Below, piece after piece: positions 1-13,593 of a stretch of 64,000 nt of DNA. A program made the translations under genes and the position numbers. Below the pieces are notes generated by a model. The model was not told the origin of the DNA. It saw only the letters and a program-made list of their open reading frames with translations, and did no database searches. Origin of the DNA: Costus lasius (lineage: Eukaryota > Streptophyta > Magnoliopsida > Zingiberales > Costaceae); NCBI GenBank assembly GCA_027563935.2, contig CM050447.1:84057461-84121460 (forward strand), read 5' to 3'. The stretch's first letter is position 1. Each line of letters opens with the position of its first letter.

Positions 1-2732
1 TTACATATAAAAACAATCAAATCAATGTCTAACAAGTACAATAAAGCTAACATGGGATAGATCTAGTTTAAAATTTTATGAACCGGTCACTATTTCATTG
101 AACTGATTCAAAGCCTCTTGAATTGGCTAAAATTGTGCAAAATAGTCTAGATTTAGCTAAACTATATCATATTTCACCTAAACTGAGAATTAATCACACA
201 ATTGCTCTTAAACTCAGAGCTATCTAAGGACAAATTTTAACCTTTTATAACTAAATAAATGAAAAATTATAAATATATTTATTTAATTTAACCTTTTATG
301 AAATTGAGAAAGAACCTAAAACTTTCATAGAAATTATAGAAAAGTCCAACATAATACTTCTGAACTCATTATATTATTATTGGGTGAAAAATCCAAAGTT
401 TTGGACATGACAATTTTACAGTCATAGGATTGTAGAATATTTTACCCATGATATGGATGATCTTTGTATGGGGTAAGGCTCAGTTATGTTGTCATAGTTC
501 ATTTATGCCTGCCTTGACTTGTTTTAATTGTGGGGATTAAAATATTTGTGAAAAAGAATGTATGATTATGCAAAATCTCATGAGAATTATCTAGAAAAGC
601 TTTAGCTAATAAGTGAAATAACTACTCATCTAGGGTTTGTTAGTATTTATAAGCACATATATGAGGGTTTTCCTTTGTATATATGCTTGATTTTATTTTC
701 TTAGTCATTTCTTCTCCCATAGCATGTTCTCTTCCTAGGGCTCATGAGATATCAGCTAAGGAAGCATGATAATTTTGCTTAACCAAGCACTAAGGTATAT
801 GCACAGTTGAGAATGTTCCACTTTGAGATTTTCCTAGTGGTCTAAGTTTATTTTGTTGCTTAGTATAACTCCTAAGAATCTTATTGTGGTCATCCTTAGG
901 TAATCAGATAAATATAGGCTTGCCTTATTCTTAAAAAAATTGCTAAGAGCTTCATTTTAGTGCACTTCCTCCCCACTCATGTCGTTTATAGTACCTCTTT
1001 CTAAATAACATTGTAAAAAAAAATTCATCCATCTAGCGGTCCCTTGTATGTATGTTGGTATTCACATAAATTGACTCCGTGCATGTTGGTATTCACATAA
1101 ATTGATTGTTTAACTTAGTTAAATAGAATGTACAAAATTTTTTATATTTCTTAGTGCTAATTAAGTTATTTAATTCTTTCTATGGTGTTGGACTATTTTT
1201 TTTAATCAAAATTAATTTTTCTATAGGTACATGTGCTTCTTCCATTAAGATGACATCAAAGCTAAAGGGATTTAGTTTGATTTCCGTGTGGAAACCTTTT
1301 TCTTCTCTTTTAGGAGTGGGTTGAGGTCAGATGTAGGCATCTTCTCACTCAGGTTCCTAGTATTAGATCCTGGTGGTGTTTCTATGTTGATGTCCCTAGG
1401 TTGTGGGTCTTGAATGATCTTCTCAAAATCCTCAGGATATCCTTGTTCTTAGACTTGATTTTAGGACAGCTCCCAGGATACTTGGAATTTGAGCAGCAGT
1501 TTGATTTTATTCTAGTTCATATATTTATTGGTTTATGTGGAATTTATAAGTTTGAATGGACTGGAAATAAAGGATGCTAAAGTAAATAGTCTAGCGTACT
1601 TGGTTGCTCTTTACTAGATTCGAAATACTACTAATTGGTAAACCAGAACTGTAGTTGCCAATTTAATCCAGAAACTGATCTAAGCTTCTGGCTAAAATCA
1701 GCCCGACTTCAGCAGACTAAGCAAGCAAGATTAGTGAAGCGTTAAATCTATAATCAGAGTCAATTTGCTGAGAACCTTGTTGGTAACTATTGAAAATGAA
1801 ACTTTCGAATCAGGAAATCATAATGCAATGTGATGGATACATGAACTATGATATCAAGATGATTTGGTTATAGATGTCAGAATCATAAAACCATTTTTGC
1901 TGAAGTCCTAGTGAAAATGAATTGCACGACTTACAAATTTGTTCATTAACTATCAGAATGAATCAAGTAAGGATCATAAATTTGGATTCAAGCTGAGTTG
2001 ATTTTAGAAATTGTGAGCTGGCCCCTGGATGTGAAATTGCTGATAAGTTGAGTGGGTCTTGGAATTTGAGAGCTAATTACTTGCTATTGTAGTTCAGAAT
2101 ACTAAATTCCAGACGTGTAGTAGAATGTTTGGTAGCCTACTGTCAGATCTACAAGTTAAACTGAACTGAAAAAGTTGAAGTGATGTTATACAAGATAGCT
2201 CCCAAGAACCATGGATGGTTCAATTATATTAAAAAAATGAGAAAAAAATCTATGAAGCAAAATCTTATTGATTTTGCAGTGATATCAATGGCTATTTAGG
2301 TGCGAGTGCAGAAGGATGAATGTGATTAGACCTAGACTTAGCAAGTTAAGATTCAAACATGAGAAGCTGATTATCAAAATAAAATAACTAAGCATGAGAT
2401 TCTAAATTTAGTAGTGGGTGACCAGTTGGGCATCTATGTCAACATTTCCCTCAAACTCGCTTTGAAGCAATCTTTGTCTTTTAATTTTAGTAAAACATTT
2501 TGGAATTTTTTTGTATCTTTACAATTTTGTATACGTATACACATTTTTATCTAGCACATGAGAATAATAAATTTTAATCAATGATATCTTGGATACTTGA
2601 TCGTTAATTGTAATACAACACAAACATTCACTAAGCAATACATATCATGAGGAATGATGATACAGATCAACCAATGCATCCTTGTACAATAAGTCATTGA
2701 CATGCGTGTCGTGCTTAGAATGTATCATAGAC
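1..2732. other. AT-rich intergenic DNA, no gene seen
   Basis: No recognisable coding, RNA or transposon signature was found on either strand. The only local structure noted is a 22-bp direct repeat (TGTTGGTATTCACATAAATT core) at 1054-1075 and 1084-1105. The 3' end of this stretch is the downstream flank of the carboxypeptidase gene, which reads leftward and stops at 2733. Confidence 0.5.
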
Positions 2733-5060
<2,328 letters not shown>

Positions 5061-5613
5061 TGTAGTAATTTGCTACCAACTTGTTGGTCCCTATTTTTTA
5101 GTAGTCCTTTTCCTTGTCTATAGGCTTATCAACAATGAGAGTGCTAGAGATACATATATAGACAATAAATCTTTGTTTTGTAACCATCACCAACTCCTGC
5201 ATTTCTAAAATTATTGTATTTGAAGCTAATTACCTTTAAATAGGATGTTCAATAAAGGGTATTAAAAAAACCATTCTAACAGTTTTTTTATATTTGAATT
5301 TTTTACACCAATTTAGAGGCACTTCTTATAGGGCATGATGATTTTTCATACAATTTATTATAGTATCCAAATGCTAAAATGAATGAAGCTATTGCTAGTA
5401 GTGGTGACCTGTAATGGGATACATGCATACATACAAATTGATTTTCTATGGAGTTATGTGGCTAAGATAGACACAAGATTGTCACTCTTCACATTGAGCT
5501 TACATAGGTAATTTTATATCATTAGCATCAAATCCAAATTATGACAATTTATCACTTTTCTCACACTGAAGTTTATAAAAAAGATACATATGATAAGAGC
5601 ATAAAGAAAAAAA
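5061..5613. other. Upstream flank of the carboxypeptidase gene
   Basis: AT-rich sequence 5' of the leftward-reading gene, presumably its promoter. No coding potential is recognised. The only candidate core element is a TATA-like box at 5153-5161. Confidence 0.4.
5153..5161 (-). promoter_or_regulatory. Candidate TATA box of the carboxypeptidase gene
   Basis: The minus strand reads CTATATATG about 93-101 nt upstream of the ATG at 5060. That spacing would allow a 5' UTR of roughly 60-70 nt. AT-rich surroundings make chance matches likely. Confidence 0.3.
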
Positions 5614-8096
5614 ATCTTCTTGTGATCCTCATGTTTTGTTCCACTTATTCTCCACCTTGACCACGAGCACACGACAATGGACTAAGGCAAAAACTATATG
5701 TTATTATGATATATTAATAATGATTCACCTAATTCATGAAAAAAGTGGTTCATATCAAATAGATTCTATTGGTAATTGCATCATCGATCTACTTGAGATC
5801 CTTATGATAACTCTTATTGTAATGTTTGAGAGATGTTGGACTCTTTATAGTTTTTACTATAATTATAGTAAATATTACTTATTGAAATTTCCTTATCACA
5901 GTTCTGTTACGCGTCTTTATATCTCAACAAAGTGCGAACAAATGGAGCTAGCTATTGTTTGTGTTGAAAGTATTTCACAAGGATAAGTGCATATTCAAAT
6001 TTAATTAAATATTTATTTATCATTTCAGGGAAATTATAGGAATAATAGTACCAACAAAAGTAATTATGTTAAAGAATCAAACAAATGTCATTAAAGAAAT
6101 TTCAAACCTTATTTTTCTTTTTAGTGTTGTTTTTTAAAGAAAATTTGCTCTCCCCTAAGTTTAATCTCTCATTATAAGCTTTCATAAGATTATGCATATG
6201 TTTTGGATATTCATGTCAAATTTTTTATTATCAAATCTGTTACTAAATATACAAATGAGAAATGTCATGTACTTTATAATCTCATATGCTCTTGCTTGAC
6301 ATATTTGATCTTCAAAAAGTATGTTCCATTTAATGAAATGGCTTCTTCTTTACATGGATCCTTGGAGGTGAAATAAGATTCTTTTTTTTGTTTTACTAAA
6401 CCTAATCCCTAATATAATTAATAATGTATGGTGTTGACAATAAAATTTTATGGGATAGATCCTCACTTTTTAGGAACCGTTATGTGGCAATAAGTGTCTC
6501 TTGTAGCATGAGAAGTGTGGTTGATGTAGAACCAATTTGAAATTACCAAACCAATTTCTGGCATTTTATTTTTGTATATGCATCATTGATTCATGTTTGT
6601 TTATTTGCTTGCAGTGAGAAGACTCTAGGTAGACATCGATGATGCCTGGCTAATTGTACTTTAGCTTAGCTAATACATGACTGATGGATTTTTTTACCAC
6701 ACTTGTATTGCTTGGCTACATAATGAGGCCACAGAACAATTATATTGAATTTGATTTGAAATCATCCTCAAAGAAGCATTGAGACTCGAAGCATAGATAG
6801 CTACCTTGATAACTTCATCTTTGTGGCTCTACTAATAAGCATAGGCATTCTTTGATGCATGTTGGTGGAAATTTTTTACTATTGTTAGCTACACACTGGT
6901 TTTTTAGAGTATATGAATATAGTTGTTTGTACAAGATAGAACATACCTCTTCTATGGCCTTGGTGTATTTTGTGACATGTAGGTAATCACCAAAAGGATG
7001 TTGTTTGATTCATGTGCAAATGATGATCATTATTGAATATTCTACTATCATTTTTATGTTGTTTGATTCATGTGCAAATGATGATCATTATTCAATATTC
7101 TACTATCATTTTGTGATGAGGGTGCCACATAATAATGATTAGAGAGAATTAAGAGATTGTTAGTGTTTATAAGCAATTAAAGAGTTTTTCCCATTTGTAT
7201 TTAGATTATGCTCGGTAAATATCAATACTTAGAACACCATTGTTGTTGACATTGAAAATAAAATATTCAAGTAGATTTAGAACCTTGTTAATAACATAAG
7301 GCAACTATAAACTCATGGTGAAACAATTCATTGAAAAAATTGTAGTCTCGTTAAATTATTACCTAATCTATGAATTATTGGTGGCATCAATGTTAAATTT
7401 TTACATAGATATTTGGCAAGATTATGAGTAATCATAGTCTTTCCCTAGTATTGATACAACACATAAGCCTATGGGGATATTGCATGTCAATGTTGCTTAG
7501 GCATTTCATTTGCCTCCGTTTGAGAATAGAGAGATTGCCTTAAAAATTACCCCAAATAATGCCCCATTTATTTAGCCTATAGTAATTAAAAATACCCTCT
7601 AGTTTTTACATGAGAAGCTATTCTTACTGGATAAGAAATACATGAGATCAATTGTCAAATCGAACTTTTAGAGGAGATTCAAAATATCTAAGGAGAGATT
7701 CACTTTCTAACTTGCCAATTCAATAGGATCATGATATTCTAAATTCTTTGAATCGCAAATTGGGTAGCAAATCATTTTGCAAATCATGCTAGATATACAA
7801 GATCCTATTAATTCTTGTTAGAAAATTGGCCTCAACACCTGGCCAAAATTTTGCATGTGGATGTGAAATAAATGATTTTTTTAGTACAAAAAGAGGGACA
7901 ACATCAATTAAGATGTGTACCTTGAATGCTATATGGAATGAGGATTTCAAACTTATTGTTAAAGATTTAGAGACTCAAGTTCTTTAGTTGCATGTTTATT
8001 TTAGTGAAAAGGTTTAACTCCATGTATGCTCCTTGCGTTGTACGATATACATCATCTGGTTAATTATTCATTTATAGTACTCTTAGAGATTGTATC
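5614..8096. repeat. Duplicated host segment, copy A (uninterrupted)
   Basis: About 2.48 kb that reappears, diverged by scattered substitutions and small indels, as four pieces at 27863-28049, 37276-38413, 44309-44943 and 54077-54549. Once the intervening retrotransposons are removed the pieces are collinear and sum to about 2.43 kb. No protein or transposon signature is recognised in it. It may be a tandem host duplication or two copies of an unrecognised repeat. Confidence 0.8.
6999..7114. repeat. 58-bp tandem duplication inside copy A
   Basis: The block starting TGTTGTTTGATTCATGTGCA occurs at 6999 and again at 7057 with nearly identical sequence. Copy B (near 44374) has it once, so the duplication arose in copy A after the two segments separated. 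Confidence 0.85.
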
Positions 8097-9382
8097 TATT
8101 TCATTAAGTTTGTAGGTTTTATATCAAATAATGATATTTAAATTTTTTAGGGTTGCAAAAATAATTGCATTTTATTTACTAAAATAATTGAACATTCTTT
8201 TAAATCATCAATTTTAAAAAAATTGAAAGTTTTCATTTCACATGGCATAGGTCAAAATGCATAATAAATTGGGCATGGAATCTAAGTTTGCTTACTCCAC
8301 ATGAATTAGAAGAGTTTATACTTAATCTTCTAAGGAACTTCAACCTGAATGATCTACAAAATAAAGTAAATAGAGAAGCAGTGGTTATTCGATAGACATT
8401 TGATCTCTCACAAAGACAAGTATAGTTTCAATAAGCTTTAAGATGAGAAACAAAGTGGTATTGGAAGAGGGATCTTAGATACATCAGGCAATGGTGTGTA
8501 GTGGTGCTTACAATGGAATTTTGTAGAAGATGTTCAATTGAAAGCAACATACTGATCCTTATGTCATTATCTTTTTCGGAGGATAGAAGAAAAATCTAAG
8601 GTGAGTCCTAGTAATTATTGAGAAATGGGGAAAGAATCGCATAACAAAAAATTATAAAATATATATTTATTTGCCACCAAGTATCCGTGCAAAGGAGAAA
8701 ACAATTAGTTGATAAAAAAGCATTCTTTATGAAAATCAAATCTATCAAGCAAGGGCGCATAAGCACCTTTTCTTCACATGCAATGGATCGGCATCTCCTC
8801 GTCTACTCTCGAGAGGTAGCATCAAGAGGAGGCATTCTTCTACTTGTGAGTTGTGCAGAAAGCCAAGTGGTGGCTTATAGCAAATGACTAGTGTTATATA
8901 GCAATTCTATCTTAGTGTGCAACCAAATAGGCTGTAATGATGTCACCATTCATAATAATCCTACCATAATATTACAATAAATGAGCAGCATCTAGCAACA
9001 CATCATTGCTTCCTATGCAATAATAATGTTGAGATTTGATACCGCAAATATGTGATAAAGTTGTCATATATGTTAGCCACCTTGTCCTTGGTATCCCAAA
9101 TGAACATAAGCCATAGAACATGTCACACTTTTACAGTTCAATCATTATGTTTCTTAATACCCAAGTAGACAAATACAACACATACAATCGATATGTCAAT
9201 TCATTTGAGCGTGGTCATATATTTTTGTTACACATGATTAGGGAACTAAGATGTCAAAACTATTGTTCTATAGGAGGGATAAATCCAATCTTGATCACTC
9301 ACTTTCTTGGCCAGGATTTATGGTATACCCGACAACAACCTTTATAATGTGTACCATGTACATTTATCAATTTAAATAATCT
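8097..9382. other. Unassigned AT-rich DNA
   Basis: Short open frames occur (for example 8687-8887 and 9120-9347 on the plus strand), but none has a recognisable domain or supporting context. The right edge abuts the truncated LTR of the gypsy element. Confidence 0.4.
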
Positions 9383-10213
9383 AGTTTTAGCAACCCAACA
9401 ATGGTCGTTGGCTTCAAGTTCACTAAGGTTTACGTGAGGGAAATGGTAGATTAGCACTCAGCGGGATGACGGAATGAAGGGCCTTCTGGCACACCTTCAA
9501 CGGGATAAGGTAGAGGGGCCAAACGCTCACCCTCAAGAACACATGGGGCCTTCCGACTCACCCTTAACACAAGAAACAAGGGCCTTCCGGCACTCCTTAG
9601 AAAGCATAAGCTAACGCAAGTTTTTTCTCAGAAATTTCAACTTAGTGCAAGTGTCAAAACTACATGGACTTAAACCCCTTTCTTCCCAATGTTACAATCT
9701 CATGGTGACTCTTGGCCTTCTTCGCTGCTACCAGCTTTAGCTGTAGCTTGGTTTTTGATTGGTAAGGGAGGTCGGTTCTGATCTGAGTTGGCAGAAGTTC
9801 ATTGCGCATGATGAAAGATCCTTGTATCTGTTGGCTGGGATTGCTTGCTGATGAATGGTGCTGTCGTGAGTGGCTGGGATTGCTTGATTTGAGCTAGGCT
9901 TGTGGATGGCCAACCTTTTGAGTGTTGAGCTAGTTGACTTCCTCGGCTGATGTCAAAGCTGTTGAAGATGATGAATTCTATGATTGATGTTGAAATGTTT
10001 TAAGATGTTTGACAAGGCTGAAGTTGTTGTCCGTGCAGGCTTCTAGATTGATGTTGACCTCCTTGATATTGATGTTGACCTCCTTGATTTGGTAATGAAC
10101 CAGTTTGCAAAGTGGCTTGTGACGGTTGGGAAACAAGGGTGCCATGTAGGTGCATTATAGGTGCTATTAAACCTAGGCTATAACAACCTAAAACATTAAC
10201 TACAAAATAAAAC

Positions 10214-10415
10214 TGTTAGAGTCACAACTCGTAACAGGTCCAGGCCTAGAGGCTGGGCTTCCTACCCAGGGGCAATCCCGCTCAAATCCCGGTTTGGATC
10301 CACGTTACCCCAAACCCGGTTTGGATCCACGTTACCCCAAATAATTCACGTCTGCAGCGGGATTCGACCTCTAGACATGACCCTCACGAGTCATGACCCT
10401 TTAACCATTGAGCTG
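10214..10415 (-). mobile_element. tRNA-derived SINE-like unit a
   Basis: Read on the minus strand it begins with an A-box-like AGCTCAATGG, followed about 40 nt later by a B-box-like AGGTCGAATCC. A body with a 26-bp direct repeat (CCGGTTTGGATCCACG core on the plus strand) follows, ending GACTCTAACA. It is head-to-head with unit b at 10415/10416, giving a near-perfect palindrome of about 400 bp. Confidence 0.6.
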
Positions 10416-10621
10416 CAGCTGATGGTCAAAGGGTCATGACTCGTGAGGGTCATGTCTAGAGGTCGAATCCCGCTGCAGACGTGAATTATTTGGGGTAACG
10501 TGGATCCAAACCGGGTTTGGGGTAACGTGGATCCAAACCGGGATTTGAGCGGGATTGCCCCTGGGTAGGAAGCCCAGCCTCTAGGCCTGGACCTGTTACG
10601 AGTTGTGACTCTAACAAAAAA
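10416..10621 (+). mobile_element. tRNA-derived SINE-like unit b
   Basis: Same 200-bp sequence as unit a in the opposite orientation, ending GACTCTAACA plus a short A run (10615-10621). Its A-box region (CAGCTGATGG) has drifted slightly; the B-box AGGTCGAATCC is intact. Confidence 0.6.
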
Positions 10622-10633
10622 GGTGCCTTTTTT

Positions 10634-10833
10634 GTTAGAGTCACAACTCGTAACAGGTCCAGGCCTAGAGGCTGGGCTTCCTACCCAGGGGCAATCCCGC
10701 TCAAATCCGGTTTGGATCCACGTTACCCCAAACCCGGTTTGGATCCACGTTACCCCAAATAATTCACGTCTGCAGCGGGATTCGACCTCTAGACATGACC
10801 CTCACGAGTCATGACCCTTTAACCATTGAGCTG
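10634..10833 (-). mobile_element. tRNA-derived SINE-like unit c
   Basis: Third copy, in the orientation of unit a and tail-to-tail with unit b across AAAAAAGGTGCCTTTTTT (10616-10633), itself an inverted repeat. Its head abuts the TRIM 5' LTR at about 10834. Confidence 0.6.
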
Positions 10834-11004
10834 ATACCCCGAGTATAGTCCCACATTGCAAGTGGGAGAAACTATTATGTGGTTTATAAGGCTTAGTGTG
10901 CTTGCTATTGTTAACTTGGGCTTAAGCATTTTAATAAATTGGGCCACGTTGCAAATCGGCTCACCAAGTTAATAAATAGTTTGCTTACTAAGTGGGTCGT
11001 AACA
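10834..11004 (+). repeat. TRIM 5' LTR, lacking its first few bases
   Basis: Starts ATACCCCGAG and ends GTAACA; identical to 11186-11356. Contains a TATA-like GGTTTATAAGG. Confidence 0.85.
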
Positions 11005-11006
11005 AA

Positions 11007-11018
11007 TGGTATCAGAGC
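11007..11018 (+). other. TRIM primer-binding site (initiator Met-tRNA)
   Basis: TGGTATCAGAGC, two bases after the 5' LTR; the usual plant tRNA-Met complement. Confidence 0.9.
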
Positions 11019-11181
11019 AAAACTTAGTCCTAAGCATGGTGAGAGGCCAATAGGAAAGGGCTACCGAGGATGGTGGAGCCACCTTTGGGCTGACCTCACA
11101 TGCTGCCGACTAAGGGATGATTCTTGGGCATGTGTTAAGGTTTGGGCTTGACGAGGACGTCAAGTCTTAAGTGGGGGAGAT

Positions 11182-11356
11182 TGTAATACCCCGAGTATAG
11201 TCCCACATTGCAAGTGGGAGAAACTATTATGTGGTTTATAAGGCTTAGTGTGCTTGCTATTGTTAACTTGGGCTTAAGCATTTTAATAAATTGGGCCACG
11301 TTGCAAATCGGCTCACCAAGTTAATAAATAGTTTGCTTACTAAGTGGGTCGTAACA
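11182..11356 (+). repeat. TRIM 3' LTR
   Basis: Complete TG...CA repeat of 175 bp, preceded by a polypurine tract and followed by the AAAAC target duplication. Confidence 0.9.
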
Positions 11357-11567
11357 AAAACAAAGGCTTGAAAGTAAATCCTAGGCTAGGTCATAAACTA
11401 CAATAATGATATTAGAGTTTAAACCACAAAATTGTCCAACAACTAGTCTTAGCAACATCAAGAGTAGCTTGGACCACGAGGCAATAGTTTACCGACATTA
11501 AGCAGCTGAAAGATGAAAGCAAAAATAAACAAGTGTTCAACATAACAAGTTCTGTAAATAAGGTTCT

Positions 11568-12374
11568 TCAAGTGGTCCTCCCATAGCGGATTGGGGGCTC
11601 ATTGATTCTTTTGGATCTTCTTGGTAATGCCTCTGCATCCGCTTTCTCGATGGTTGCAGAATTCTCCTCCAGAGAATTAAATTTGAAGTCCTCTAGCTGT
11701 TCCGGTAGAAGTTGTTGCGCCTCTTCTTCGGGTACCCAACGCTCGGTGTGATCACTCCACTTGATAAGATAGTAACACTGTACTCCATCGATTGTGAAAC
11801 GTTGCTGCTCCTCCAGGATGTTGTAGGCTTGTGGCGGCATGGCAAGTGGCAAGATAGGAACCGGCTTCCTGTACAATGTGAGGTCCTCCACATTGACCAT
11901 GGGGTGAATCCCAAGGGCTAGTGGAAGGTCCAAGGTGTAGGCGTTGTTATTGATTTTCTTGATGACTTGGAAGGGCCCCATCCCTCGTGGTTGTAATTTG
12001 TTATTGGCGCCATGCTGTCTTTCCTTCCGGTTCCTGAAAATTACCAAGTCTCCTTCATGAAAAGAGGTGCCACGTCTATGAATGTTAGCTGCATTTTGAT
12101 ATTGAAGAGTATGCTTAGCAATATTGTCCTTGACTTCATTATGGATTTTGACAATGTGTTGTGCAAAAGAAAGGGCTGAATGGTTGGTTTTGAAGGGTGA
12201 TGGCAAGGGTGTAAGGTCTATGGGTTTACGGGGCTGATATCCTAGATTGATTTGGAATGGGCTGGCACCTGCTATTCTATTAACAGCACTGTTAAACGCA
12301 AATTCGGCAGTGGGTAATAACTTATCCCAAGTACCCGGATGCTCTCCAACAAGACACCTCATAATATTTCCCAA
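11568..12374 (-). pseudogene. Gypsy integrase C-terminus with chromodomain-like tail
   Basis: 268-residue open fragment. It contains the integrase C-terminal GPF/Y-type region (GMGPFQVIKKINNNAYTLDL), then a chromodomain-like stretch (YYLIKWSDHTERWVPEEEAQ, about residues 200-220). The last 22 codons and stop (11568-11637) lie inside the 3' LTR. It is separated from the upstream integrase frame by a single in-frame TGA, where homologues have an Arg codon (apparent CGA to TGA). Confidence 0.85.
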
Positions 12375-12377
12375 AGA

Positions 12378-13241
12378 TCAATTTATCACCTCCGTTTGCC
12401 CATCGGACTGAGGATGATATGCTGTTGAAAAATTCAATTTTGTTCCCAAGAGTTCCCATAGAGTAATCCAAAAATGTCCTACAAACTTGGTAGCGCGATC
12501 TGAGACAATGGTATGTGGTAAACCATGTAAACTGACTACCTCTCTTAAAAACAACCTAGCAACATGGGATGCGTCTGGGGTTTTACTACAATGTATGAAA
12601 TGTGCCATTTTAGAGAACCGGTCTACCACCACAAAGATAGAGTCATGGTGAGCACTAGTTTTGGGTAGACCAAGCACAAAATCCATGCTCAAGTCTTGCC
12701 AAGGGCCTTTAGGTATAGGTAGAGGCATGTAATGTCCGGTATTATGCTTGCAGGTTTTGGCCACTTGATAAACTTGGCAATGACTCACAATCTTTGAAAT
12801 GTCCTTATAAATAGAGGGCCAATAGAACCTCTCATCCACCATTGCTTGGGTCTTATCCCGCCCGTGATGACCTGCTGTTCCCCCTCCATGCAACTCCCAA
12901 ACCAAAAAATCCCTTAGTGAAGTGCGGGAGATGCACAACTTGCCTTCCTTGAACAAGAACCCATCATGAATAGAGTAAGTAGAGGCCGGTTTTGAGGAGT
13001 CCTTAGTGTCTTTGAAAATATTTTTAAAGTCTGGACAGCACACATATTCTTCCTTAATCTTATCAAAGCCAACAACTAAAACTTGTAGGGTATTCAATAT
13101 TAAGACCTTACAGCTCAGGGCATCAGCCACCTTGTTATAAACCCCTACTTTGTGCCTTGGGACGAAAGTATATTGCTGTAGGAACCCTACCCACTTGGCG
13201 TGTCTAGGATTCAGTTTGACTTGGCTGCTAAGATATATCAA
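12378..13241 (-). pseudogene. Gypsy RNase H end and integrase core
   Basis: Starts in the RNase H region (NPRHAKWVGF), then the integrase zinc-finger region. That region keeps GHHGRDKT, but the CxxC pair is damaged (SHCQVYQVAK, second Cys replaced by Tyr). The DDE core follows: DFVLGLP, VSDRATKF and HPQSDGQTEV. The fragment ends at the TGA immediately before the C-terminal fragment. Confidence 0.85.
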
Positions 13242-13301
13242 ACCTTGGTGAGTCTAGGATTCAGTTTGACTTGGCTGCTAAGATATATCAAACCTTGGTG
13301 A
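13202..13301. repeat. 50-bp tandem duplication in gypsy RNase H
   Basis: GTCTAGGATTCAGTTTGACT and the following 30 bases occur twice in direct succession, identical by eye, shifting the pol frame. Confidence 0.9.
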
Positions 13302-13501
13302 TCACTATTAAGGACAAATTTCTTGGGTATCAAATAGTGTCTCCAATGCTTCAGGGCTTGAACCACCGCATAGAACTTCTTATCATATGTAGAATACTTT
13401 TGCCGAGTATCATTGATTTTTTCAGTAAAGAAGGCAATCAGAAGCCCATCTTGACTAAGGGTCCCTCCTTTCCTTACCCTAGATGCATCACAATCAACCA
13501 C
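13238..13501 (-). pseudogene. Gypsy RNase H fragment
   Basis: Contains VDCDASRVRKGGTLSQ and the YSTYDKKFYAVVQALKHWRH region. The frame is broken at its end by a 50-bp tandem duplication (13202-13251 and 13252-13301), which is not a multiple of three. Confidence 0.85.
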
Positions 13502-13593
13502 AAAGAAAGTTTGCTAAAATCGGGCAGCCTTAGTATAGGAGTACTGGTGATTCTTTTCTTCAACTCTTGGAAAGCCTTCTCAGCCATGTGTGT

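Larger units (their letters stand above)
10214..11356 (+). mobile_element. TRIM (miniature LTR retrotransposon) with a SINE-like cluster at its 5' end
   Basis: A 175-bp 3' LTR (11182-11356, TGTAATACCCC to GTAACA) and a near-complete 5' LTR (10834-11004) flank a 177-bp non-coding interior. A Met-tRNA PBS lies at 11007-11018 and a purine tract (AAGTGGGGGAGA) precedes the 3' LTR. The whole block 10214-11356 is bracketed by AAAAC (10209-10213 and 11357-11361). The first few LTR bases are replaced by the SINE-like array. The two LTR copies are identical over the 171 comparable bases. Confidence 0.85.
9383..11637 (-). repeat. 3' LTR of the gypsy element, truncated and interrupted
   Basis: Matches the right LTR from 26342 to 27431 with scattered substitutions, more than the copia LTR pairs show. 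Its outer end is missing, and 10214-11361 is an inserted TRIM with its target duplication. The inner boundary at 11637 is a terminal CA on the plus strand (TG on the minus strand), inside the last codons of pol. Confidence 0.85.

Noticed and set aside
8687..9347. Two plus-strand frames of 66 and 75 codons
   Set aside because: No domain, no splice context and no similarity recognised; treated as chance frames in AT-rich DNA.
10605..10814. 69-codon frame
   Set aside because: Falls inside the SINE-like unit and follows its internal 26-bp repeat; no protein support.
10214..10833. Fold-back (FB) DNA transposon or MITE
   Set aside because: The unit has tRNA-like A and B boxes and a short A tail, and the target duplication belongs to the whole TRIM composite, so a SINE origin is preferred. 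Not fully excluded.
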